From positions 1 to 29,167 of IMG/VR virus record IMGVR_UViG_3300037572_000230: a stretch of DNA of 29,167 nt; one strand, given 5' to 3'. This document shows, piece after piece, positions 23,782-29,167 of this stretch. The notes beneath the pieces are model-generated. The model saw nothing but the letters and a program-made list of their open reading frames with translations, ran no database searches and had not been told where the DNA came from. A program made the position numbers and the translations under genes. This stretch comes from a virus. Numbering within the stretch: the stretch's first letter is position 1; each line of letters opens with the position of its first letter.

Positions 23782-24533
23782 TGGCGATTGAAGTCATGGT
23801 CTGGGTTCTGGAGCAGGACAGGAACATCACGACAAACGAGAAGTTCGTTCTCCTGGGGATCGCCAATCACAGCCGGCCAGATGGCACGAACGCGTTTCCT
23901 TCGTTAGACACCCTCGCTCGGTACACGCTGCTATCTCGTTCGACGGTACAAAGGTGCATCAAGGAGTTGTTGAGTAAGGGTTTCCTGACCTACGAACCAG
24001 GCGGGGGCAGAAAGTCAAACACATACATAGTGACAATGAACTATGCCAAAGTCACCCGTTTAGAGGTTCTTGAGGGGGGTCAGAGTGACACCCCTACAGG
24101 GTCAGGCTCTGACCCGGCAGCAGAGTCAAGCCTTGAACTGGCAGCAGGGTCAGGCTCTGACCAAGGAACCGTAATAGAACCGTTATCTACCGAAATAGAA
24201 CCTCGCGCAAAGAAACGCGACGAGGTCTGGGACGCGATCATGGAAGCATGTGGAGTCAATACTGCGACGATCAACTCCAACGAGCGCGGTCGCTACAACA
24301 AGGCCGTGAAACTACTCAAGGAGTCCGGTGCCACCGGCGCCCAGATTCACACGCGGGTGCAGGTGTATCGCCGCAAGTTCAAGGGCGCCTCTGTCACCCC
24401 GGTGGCCATCGCCAACCACTGGTCTGAGTTGGACCCGGCGACAGTGAAGGTCGAAGATGTAGTTTCAGCCCCAAAGGGTTGGGATGCAATTAGGCAAGCG
24501 AGGGAGGCCCGCGATGGGCAACATCAGACTTGA
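23781..24533 (+). CDS. Replication initiator with N-terminal helix-turn-helix
   Basis: In this 250-residue protein, residues 1-90 read as a winged helix-turn-helix of the HTH_36 type: NEKFVLLGIANHS, then FPSLDTLARYTLLSRSTVQRCIKELLSKGFLTYEPGGGRKSNTY. This is the arrangement in phage replication initiators and DnaD-like proteins. Residues about 97-130 are a low-complexity linker built of 8-residue repeats (GSGSDPAA, ESSLELAA, GSGSDQGT), whose DNA contains four inverted-repeat iterons. The C-terminal 100 residues (RDEVWDAIMEACG onward) probably form a second helical domain for helicase or loader contact. The design parallels lambda O, whose gene also carries the origin. Confidence 0.7.
   Translation: MAIEVMVWVLEQDRNITTNEKFVLLGIANHSRPDGTNAFPSLDTLARYTLLSRSTVQRCIKELLSKGFLTYEPGGGRKSNTYIVTMNYAKVTRLEVLEGGQSDTPTGSGSDPAAESSLELAAGSGSDQGTVIEPLSTEIEPRAKKRDEVWDAIMEACGVNTATINSNERGRYNKAVKLLKESGATGAQIHTRVQVYRRKFKGASVTPVAIANHWSELDPATVKVEDVVSAPKGWDAIRQAREARDGQHQT
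24078..24162. repeat. Four 24-bp iterons, probable origin of replication
   Basis: Four palindromic units lie at even spacing, with centres at about 24084, 24107, 24131 and 24155. Two are near-perfect: GGGTCAG-GCT-CTGACCC at 24099-24115 and the same at 24147-24162 less one base. The first (ggtcagagtgac) and third (tcaagccttga) are diverged. The array lies in the linker of the initiator gene and encodes its 8-residue repeats. AT-richer sequence follows at 24165-24200 (gtaatagaaccgttatctac), a possible melting region. Confidence 0.6.
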
Positions 24534-24642
24534 CCAAGATGACCAACCGACCCGTGAGGAACTATTGAAGATTCGCGGCAAGGACTTCAAGCCAGTCCCG
24601 ATGAAGGTGAGACGCGCAGAACCGAAAGGATCGAAGCGGTGA
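24514..24642 (+). CDS. 42-residue basic unknown protein
   Basis: ATG 24514 has a strong Shine-Dalgarno sequence (agggagg, 24501-24507). The ORF overlaps the end of the initiator gene by 20 bases and the next start by four (GTGA). The peptide begins MGNIRLDQDDQPTREELLKI and ends in a Lys/Arg-rich stretch (KVRRAEPKGSKR), compatible with nucleic-acid contact. It is short, but the ribosome binding site and tight coupling on both sides support it. Confidence 0.6.
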   Translation: MGNIRLDQDDQPTREELLKIRGKDFKPVPMKVRRAEPKGSKR

Positions 24643-25112
24643 ACACGTTGGACACGGCAGCGATGGTTCAACGGTTCCAGGAGCGCGCTGCGGGAGTACG
24701 CAAACGGAACATGCCGCCGATCGCTGGCGCTGAACGTAAGGCGTTTGTCCAGCAGGCTGAGATGGACTATCTGGATTTCGCGCTTATCGGCGACTCTGTA
24801 ATCAGTTTGGATGCTGGGATTCTGACGGTCGACCTTCGACCCGCTATCTGCGACGCCGCTATTCGTGGCATGGCACCTCTGGAACGGGAAACGCAGGTCG
24901 CCATGGAAAACATCTCCAAGTCTGAGCATCGCACCTACGACAACGTCATGAACGCTCAGCGGGAGCAGCGGGCTGATCGGGCACGCGAGGCACTCATAGA
25001 GGATGAAGATAGGCCGTCAATGCTCAAGGTGGTAAAGACCACCGAAATCATCAAAAGGCGTATTGGGCTAAGCGGCCCCAACCCCAACTTCGTTTACGGA
25101 GGAGAAGCCTAA
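24639..25112 (+). CDS. Unknown protein in the replication block
   Basis: This 157-residue protein starts at GTG 24639, overlapping the previous stop, with aaagga upstream. The N-terminal third is helical and basic (MVQRFQERAAGVRKRNMPP). The middle has a beta hairpin (SVISLDAGILTVDLRPAI), and the C-terminal half is highly charged and helical (SEHRTYDNVMNAQREQRADRAREALIEDED). No catalytic motif is visible. It is placed between the initiator and a possible helicase loader. Confidence 0.7.
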   Translation: MNTLDTAAMVQRFQERAAGVRKRNMPPIAGAERKAFVQQAEMDYLDFALIGDSVISLDAGILTVDLRPAICDAAIRGMAPLERETQVAMENISKSEHRTYDNVMNAQREQRADRAREALIEDEDRPSMLKVVKTTEIIKRRIGLSGPNPNFVYGGEA

Positions 25113-25127
25113 CAATGGGTATTTGGC

Positions 25128-25442
25128 ATGACTCCCGACCACGCTGACTACGTGTTGGCGAAACTCAGCGTGGTGTTTCCCAGCAAGCCCGTGTCTGTTG
25201 AAGAGGTCAGGTTCTGGGTGGAGAAACTCGAATCGTTCGAGTTCGACCATGCCATGTTGGCTGTCGGGAAGATCAGCGACACCTGCAAGTGGTGGCCTTC
25301 CTGGGCTGAGTTCAAGGAGGTCCTCTTGGCCGTTCGCCCGCGTGTCGTCTATGAGTTGGAACGCCCTGAGGGCAAGCCCGCCACGAAGGAAGAGGCCAGG
25401 GCTTACATGGCTGAGATCAGGGAGACACTGGCCCATGGTTGA
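25128..25442 (+). CDS. Possible replicative helicase loader
   Basis: This 104-residue protein has an all-helical N-terminal region whose pattern (YVLAKLSVVFPSK, VEEVRFWVEKLESFEFDHAMLAV, WWPSWAEFKEVLLAV) resembles small phage loader/inhibitor proteins of the SPP1 G39P type: 'Y...L...P..l..A...l......P.laef'. It sits downstream of the initiator, where such loaders occur. The start has no good ribosome binding site; ggaggag lies 24 bases upstream and fits better an 11-codon ORF at 25115-25147. The match is by pattern only. Confidence 0.45.
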   Translation: MTPDHADYVLAKLSVVFPSKPVSVEEVRFWVEKLESFEFDHAMLAVGKISDTCKWWPSWAEFKEVLLAVRPRVVYELERPEGKPATKEEARAYMAEIRETLAHG

Positions 25443-25575
25443 GAACTGCCCTTATTGCCTGGGGACGGGTTGGGCCCCATCAGACGACACAGCCAACCGC
25501 AAGACGGAGTGCGGCTTCTGCGACAAGGGCAAGTGGCACGTGCCACCCTGGGGCACCCCCAGGAAAGGGGTATAA
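25435..25575 (+). CDS. Small zinc-ribbon protein
   Basis: From ATG 25435 it encodes 46 residues with two Cys-x-x-Cys knuckles: ENCPYCLGTGWAP (Cys5, Cys8) and TECGFCDKGKW (Cys26, Cys29), separated by 17 residues. The CxxCxGxG-like first knuckle recalls DnaJ-type zinc fingers. It overlaps the end of the previous gene by eight bases and precedes the RusA-like gene. Such mini-zinc ribbons are frequent in phage replication clusters. The ligand set is complete for one zinc ion; partner unknown. Confidence 0.65.
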   Translation: MVENCPYCLGTGWAPSDDTANRKTECGFCDKGKWHVPPWGTPRKGV

Positions 25576-25584
25576 GGTGTCTAT

Positions 25585-25959
25585 GTGGCCAAGCATTGGA
25601 CGCTCGTTATCGAGGGACCGTTATTCACGCTCAACAGTGAACGGGGCATGCACTATCACAAGAGGGCGAAACTCACTAAGACGTGGAGGGAGGCGGCGTT
25701 CGAGGCCGCCCTGGCCGCAGGGGTCCCAAAGATGAAGACAATCGACATCCTGTGTATTCCCCATCGGAAGAATCGACGCAACATGGCCGACACGGGTGGG
25801 CACTTCCCGGTGGCGAAGGCGTGTATTGACGGGCTGGTTGACGCTGGGGTTATCCCTGACGATGGACCCAACTTTGTCAAGTCGCTAGAGTTCAGGTCGC
25901 CAGTAGTGGATGGTGGGGAAGACAGGGTGATGTTGTACATCACGGAGCGTTCCAGGTGA
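25585..25959 (+). CDS. RusA-like Holliday junction resolvase
   Basis: This 124-residue protein is close to RusA (about 120). The active-site region is recognisable: NMADTGGHFPVAKACIDGL (Asp69, Asp82) followed by VDAGVIPDDGPNF (Asp92, Asp93), the family's 'D.dN..K...DaL...gvi.DD' signature. The usual Asp-Asn after the first Asp is replaced by Gly-Gly. N-terminal SERGMHYHKRAKLTKTWRE carries the basic DNA-binding residues. GTG 25585 is used with aagg upstream. It cuts branched DNA formed in recombination or before packaging, and fits with the HIRAN and SNF2 genes nearby. Confidence 0.8.
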   Translation: MAKHWTLVIEGPLFTLNSERGMHYHKRAKLTKTWREAAFEAALAAGVPKMKTIDILCIPHRKNRRNMADTGGHFPVAKACIDGLVDAGVIPDDGPNFVKSLEFRSPVVDGGEDRVMLYITERSR

Positions 25960-26255
25960 GTGTCGAACGTCTGCTCCAGGTTGCTCTCGAATCCGAAGAC
26001 CCGTTGGAAAGAGCGCGCATTCTCAACAACGAGGTCCTGCCGGCCGTTGCTGATCTTCGCCAGTCGATCATCAAAGAGCGCGCCCTGTCGGTCAAAGAGG
26101 CATGCGATTTCGGCAACGGTGGCGATGGGTTTACCTACTCTGAGGTAGCGAACGCCATGACCGTTTCCAAACCCCTAGTGCAGCAGATGGTTGCTTTAGC
26201 CAGGGAGATACACACCCTTAGGATGGTGTCATCCACCAATGGGAGCATCCGGTAG
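25956..26255 (+). CDS. Small helix-turn-helix-like protein
   Basis: This 99-residue protein starts at GTG 25956 overlapping the resolvase stop (GTGA). The N-terminal half is helical and acidic (ERLLQVALESEDPLERARILNNEVLPAVADLRQSI). The C-terminal half has a helix-turn-helix-like stretch (FTYSEVANAMTVSKPLVQQMVALARE), 'yseVA..m.VSk..V.q.v', typical of small regulators. It may bind DNA, possibly as a late/early switch. Target sites cannot be named. Confidence 0.65.
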   Translation: MSVERLLQVALESEDPLERARILNNEVLPAVADLRQSIIKERALSVKEACDFGNGGDGFTYSEVANAMTVSKPLVQQMVALAREIHTLRMVSSTNGSIR

Positions 26256-26348
26256 ATGTGGGAGTGGGTCGGCTATGGCGGGCTGTTTGCGGGCGCTGTG
26301 CTGGCCCTGGTCCTCTACATGATGATGGTCATTGACCGCAAGGATTGA
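26256..26348 (+). CDS. 30-residue single-pass membrane peptide
   Basis: Starting at the base after the previous stop (TAGATG), the ORF encodes MWEWVGYG followed by a hydrophobic stretch of about 18 residues (GLFAGAVLALVLYMMMVI) and a charged end (DRKD). This is one predicted membrane helix with acidic/aromatic N- and charged C-terminus. No Shine-Dalgarno sequence is needed if translation is coupled. Tiny membrane proteins of this kind occur in many phages; whether it aids lysis, exclusion or membrane anchoring is unknown. Confidence 0.55.
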   Translation: MWEWVGYGGLFAGAVLALVLYMMMVIDRKD

Positions 26349-26349
26349 G

Positions 26350-26378
26350 TTGTAGGTCGGGTCACCTGCCGGTAGAGT
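26350..26378 (+). promoter_or_regulatory. Leaderless promoter of the SNF2 helicase gene
   Basis: TTGTAG (26350-26355), a 17-base spacer, and TAGAGT (26373-26378) preceded by G. The box ends six bases before ATG 26385. The last 27 bases up to the ATG are very similar to those before the gene at 29147, sharing GTCA-N-CTGCCGGTAG and then TGT-R-G-Y-CATG. No Shine-Dalgarno sequence is present. Confidence 0.65.
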
Positions 26379-26384
26379 GTGGTC

Positions 26385-28613
26385 ATGACTGACACACTGA
26401 CTCAAGACACAACCAAGGAAGCCATCTGGATGGCCGTCGTTGCCCTCTCGTCGAACTGCGACGGGGCCAGGGAACAGGACGGTGTCGGGTTCAACGGAAC
26501 GGACGCCCCATTTGGGAATCGCGCCGCCGAAATGGCGTCCTCCCAGTGGTCTGACGCTCTCACCTACGAGGCGTACACCATGCTCGCCAAGTACGGCAAA
26601 CAGTTGGAGGACTACGGCTACGTCTATGCCGAACTCCCTGTCCCGAAGAAGGTCCTAGGCGACGGCCGCGACGACGCCCGTCAGGCCGAGCGCAAGCGCA
26701 AGTCAGCCGACTCCCGTGTGATCGACAAGATCGTCGATGGACATTTCGTCATCACCTCCACCTATGACACCGCGCTGGTTGCCCAGTTGCGGAAGATCAC
26801 CGGCGCCCACTGGGTGCCCGACGCGCAGAAGTGGTTCGCCCCCGTCGAGCAGGGTGCCAAGGTCCGCACGTTCGTCGAGACCAACGGCTTCCGCACCAGC
26901 CCCGAGGTCCAGGCGCAACTCGACAAGTTCGAGGTCGTCTCGGCTGAGGAACTGACCAGGGTCAAGCGGGACCTCCGCTTCGAGGGCGGCACGTTCGTTA
27001 TGGACTTCGACTACGACCCCTACCTCGTTGAGGCCGTCAAGGACCTTGCTGGTCGACGGTGGGACACGAAGCGCAAGGTGTGGACCCTGCCCGCCGTGAT
27101 GGCTCAGTCGGTGGTTGCCCTCGCTGTGAACTTTGACTTCGACTTTGACCCGACGATCCAGGCGCAGGCCATCGAGATGAACTCCCAGGCCGAACGCCGC
27201 GCTGTTGCTTCTGAGGCCGACACGTCAACCCTCCACATCCCAGGGATGGGCGACAAGCACCCCCTGACCGGTGAGAAGTTGGCCCTGCACCCGTTCCAGG
27301 TGGCAGGCGTCGCTTACGCCGTCGACACGAAGCGCTGTTTCATCGCCGACGAAATGGGCCTAGGCAAATCAGTCCAGTCATTGGCCTCAGTCCAACACGA
27401 AAATGCGTACCCCTTGCTGATCGTGTGCCCTGCCACGTTGAAGCACAACTGGGAGCGCGAGGTCCGCATGTGGCTCCCAGGCAAGACCGTTCACATCGTC
27501 GACAACAAGGTCGGTGTGAAGAACTCAGATGTGGTGATTATCAACTACGACATCCTTGACAAGCAGAAGGAAGCCCTCAACGCTGTCGGCTTCCAGTCGC
27601 TGGTGTTCGATGAGAGCCACTACGCCAAGAACGCCGCCGCGAAGCGCACGAAGGCCCTCAAGGAGATCGCTGAGGGCATCCCGGTCATGGTGCTGGCCCT
27701 CACCGGCACCCCCGTCCTGAACCGCCCCGTCGAGTTGGTTTCACAGTTGGAGATTCTCGGACGGATCGAAGATTTCGGTGGCCCGTGGAACTTCAAGAAG
27801 CGCTACTGCAACGCCCAGAGGAACGGCTACGGCTGGGACTTCAATGGCGCCTCCAACACCGAAGAGTTGAACGCTCTCCTGCGGCGCACCTGCTACGTGC
27901 GTCGCCAGAAGGAGGACGTGATGAAGGAACTGCCACCCAAGGCCAAGTACACCATCGAGACCGACCTCTCGACGGCGAAGGCCAAGGAGTACAGGGCGAT
28001 GGAGTCGGACACGATCGTGTGGCTCGCAGAAGAGGGTCGCAACTCTGAGTACGCCGACGCTTTGGCGAAGATCATGATTCTCAAGCGTCTCGCCGGCGAA
28101 GGCAAGATTGACGCGGCGATGGAATGGATCGACACGTTCCTCGACAGCACCAGTCGCAAGTTGGTCGTGTTCGCCCACCACAAGGCCGTCGTGAATGCCC
28201 TGGCCGACAAGTACGGCGGGATGAGGGTCGCTGGCGCCGATTCGATGAAGGCCCGCCAGGAAGTGATCGACAAGTTCCAGAGCGACGACGACGCCCGTGT
28301 GATCGTCCTGAACATGAAGGCTGGAGGTGTCGGCATCACGCTTACGGCCGCATCCGACGTTCTGTTCGTTGAGCAGGGCTGGACCCCCGCTGAGCATGAC
28401 CAGGCCACTGATCGCTGTCACCGAATCGGACAGGACGCCTCGGTGGTGTCGTCGTGGTATCTGCTGGCTGACGGTACGATCGACGACGACATCTTCGAGT
28501 TGATCGAAGCCAAGAGGATCGTGGTGGATGCTGTGACTGATGGTGAAGACGATCTGGCCGTGTCGGTGATGAACGGCCTCATCGACAAGTTGGTGAAGCG
28601 GGCCAATGACTGA
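26385..28613 (+). CDS. SNF2-family helicase, SMARCAL1-like
   Basis: From ATG 26385 it has 743 residues; the GTG at 26379 is less likely because of the leaderless box. The two-lobed SNF2 motor is complete: Walker A DEMGLGKS (322-329), DESH (409-412), ALTGTP, and motif VI DQATDRCHRIGQ (672-683). Before the motor lie two copies of a short HARP-like module, at about 120-155 (ITGAHWVPDAQKWFAPV) and 202-238 (LAGRRWDTKRKVWTLPA), each ending in a W-x(4-6)-K-x-W pattern. In SMARCAL1 such modules direct annealing of single strands and fork remodelling. It is presumably a DNA translocase acting at phage replication forks. Confidence 0.92.
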   Translation: MTDTLTQDTTKEAIWMAVVALSSNCDGAREQDGVGFNGTDAPFGNRAAEMASSQWSDALTYEAYTMLAKYGKQLEDYGYVYAELPVPKKVLGDGRDDARQAERKRKSADSRVIDKIVDGHFVITSTYDTALVAQLRKITGAHWVPDAQKWFAPVEQGAKVRTFVETNGFRTSPEVQAQLDKFEVVSAEELTRVKRDLRFEGGTFVMDFDYDPYLVEAVKDLAGRRWDTKRKVWTLPAVMAQSVVALAVNFDFDFDPTIQAQAIEMNSQAERRAVASEADTSTLHIPGMGDKHPLTGEKLALHPFQVAGVAYAVDTKRCFIADEMGLGKSVQSLASVQHENAYPLLIVCPATLKHNWEREVRMWLPGKTVHIVDNKVGVKNSDVVIINYDILDKQKEALNAVGFQSLVFDESHYAKNAAAKRTKALKEIAEGIPVMVLALTGTPVLNRPVELVSQLEILGRIEDFGGPWNFKKRYCNAQRNGYGWDFNGASNTEELNALLRRTCYVRRQKEDVMKELPPKAKYTIETDLSTAKAKEYRAMESDTIVWLAEEGRNSEYADALAKIMILKRLAGEGKIDAAMEWIDTFLDSTSRKLVVFAHHKAVVNALADKYGGMRVAGADSMKARQEVIDKFQSDDDARVIVLNMKAGGVGITLTAASDVLFVEQGWTPAEHDQATDRCHRIGQDASVVSSWYLLADGTIDDDIFELIEAKRIVVDAVTDGEDDLAVSVMNGLIDKLVKRAND

Positions 28614-29094
28614 CATTCCGAAGTGGCAACTAGCCATCACCGAACGACAGCACCAGGTCAACGAAGAGGCTGCCGGTCTGAGCATCATGCTGGAGAACAC
28701 CGACGACCACTGGGCAGCGACCATGGCCATGGCCAGGGCGCAGTTCGGTGACGGGAACGAGGACGCGGCCCTGACGGCCTCCATGGCCCATCACGTGGCT
28801 GTGTCGATGCTGGCTTCACTGTCGATGCAACTCAACAAGCGCATCCGGGTTTTCTATGGCTGGGAGATGATGGACGAGTCGTCGGTCATCACCGTCGGCG
28901 ACGAAGGCTTCGTGGCGCTGCATGGGGTGCTCCTGGACGACTCCAGGGACGCCGGCCTGGTCCTAATCACCGAGAAGCATCTGGACGAGCCTGAGACGTT
29001 CCCGCCGACGGTCCTCAGGTACTGCTCGATTTACAAGGCCGAGATCATCATGGAGCCTTGCGAATGGGAGGGGATGACGACGTGTCGGCCATAA
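28606..29094 (+). CDS. Unknown protein downstream of the SNF2 helicase
   Basis: This 162-residue protein starts eight bases inside the helicase gene. The first half is helical, with a Met/Ala-rich run (HWAATMAMARAQFGDGNEDAALTASMAHHVAVSMLASLSMQLNKRI). The second half looks like beta strands (FYGWEMMDESSVITVGDEGFVALHGVLL; GLVLITEKHLDEP). It ends with Cys-containing strands (YCSIYKAEIIMEPCEWEGMTTC). No family recognised. Co-translation suggests a function linked to the helicase. Confidence 0.7.
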   Translation: MTDIPKWQLAITERQHQVNEEAAGLSIMLENTDDHWAATMAMARAQFGDGNEDAALTASMAHHVAVSMLASLSMQLNKRIRVFYGWEMMDESSVITVGDEGFVALHGVLLDDSRDAGLVLITEKHLDEPETFPPTVLRYCSIYKAEIIMEPCEWEGMTTCRP

Positions 29095-29133
29095 ATCCCC
29101 CAGTTTTGGGTCAGTTTGTAATGTCAACTGCCG

Positions 29134-29140
29134 GTAGGCT
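29134..29140 (+). promoter_or_regulatory. Leaderless-type -10 box (GTAGGCT)
   Basis: TAGGCT at 29135-29140 follows CTGCCG-G and ends six bases before ATG 29147, repeating the arrangement at 26373. A weak -35 candidate is somewhere in tcagtttgtaatg. No Shine-Dalgarno sequence is present. Confidence 0.6.
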
Positions 29141-29146
29141 GTAGCC

Positions 29147-29167
29147 ATGTCCAGACATCTAGACAAA
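29147..29167 (+). CDS. Start of a further gene (partial)
   Basis: ATG 29147 opens a frame of seven codons (MSRHLDK) that runs off the window. It is called mainly because of the leaderless promoter motif in front of it, nearly identical to that of the SNF2 gene. Nothing can be said about the product. Confidence 0.5.

Noticed and set aside
25439-25735. 98-codon + frame across the zinc ribbon and resolvase genes
   Set aside because: It overlaps two better-supported genes in other frames and reads as Arg/Ser/Pro-rich noise.
27741-28784. Antisense open frame (347 codons) opposite the SNF2 helicase gene
   Set aside because: The sense strand carries unmistakable helicase motifs in the same place, and the antisense product shows no recognisable domain.
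29098-29111. Hairpin cccagttttggg as terminator of the replication operon
   Set aside because: The stem is only four base pairs and has no T-run directly after it, so I cannot support a terminator.

Overview
The window is a piece of a double-stranded DNA tailed phage genome (or a prophage or metagenomic phage contig), most likely a long-tailed siphovirus. It holds a complete tail module in canonical order: tube protein, frameshifted chaperone pair, 1531-residue tape measure, distal tail protein, and a hub/fibre with a self-cleaving C-terminal chaperone. No rRNA, tRNA, integrase, transposase or host housekeeping gene is visible. Base composition looks moderately GC-rich by eye. The tight gene packing, GTG starts and leaderless promoters would fit an actinobacterial host. 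The wealth of 2-oxoglutarate (2OG) oxygenases recalls phages from aquatic metagenomes. Host and habitat are inferences.

Region 1 (1-7011, + strand): the proline/phenylalanine-repeat C-terminus of an upstream gene, then a nine-gene operon whose genes abut or overlap by up to 14 bases. Seven of the nine encode Fe(II)/2OG-dependent oxygenases: five prolyl-4-hydroxylase-like and two TauD-like. Between them lie a DUF6065-like protein and a 67-residue unknown.

Region 2 (6992-8853, - strand): five genes read leftwards, four small unknowns and a methyltransferase-like protein. The block converges on the oxygenase operon and diverges from the tail module across a 175-bp intergenic stretch that carries a perfect 9-bp inverted repeat.

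Region 3 (9029-21447, + strand): tail morphogenesis as listed above. The last protein carries about eight 60-70-residue repeats and a peptidase S74 domain.

Region 4 (21463-29167, + strand): small unknowns, then DNA metabolism. This part has a possible annealing protein, a stand-alone HIRAN protein, a helix-turn-helix replication initiator with four 24-bp iterons inside its gene (probable origin), a possible helicase loader, a zinc ribbon, a RusA-like resolvase, a 30-residue membrane peptide and a SMARCAL1-like SNF2 helicase. The window ends in the first codons of a further gene.

Two patterns link the regions. First, seven gene starts, mostly heads of transcription units and mostly lacking a ribosome binding site, have the heptamer GTA[GC][AG][ACG]T ending exactly six bases (once seven) before the start codon, as expected for -10 boxes of leaderless mRNAs. 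Second, a polyproline-type repeat sits directly upstream of the prolyl-hydroxylase-like operon, so phage-encoded hydroxylation of a phage protein is worth testing.
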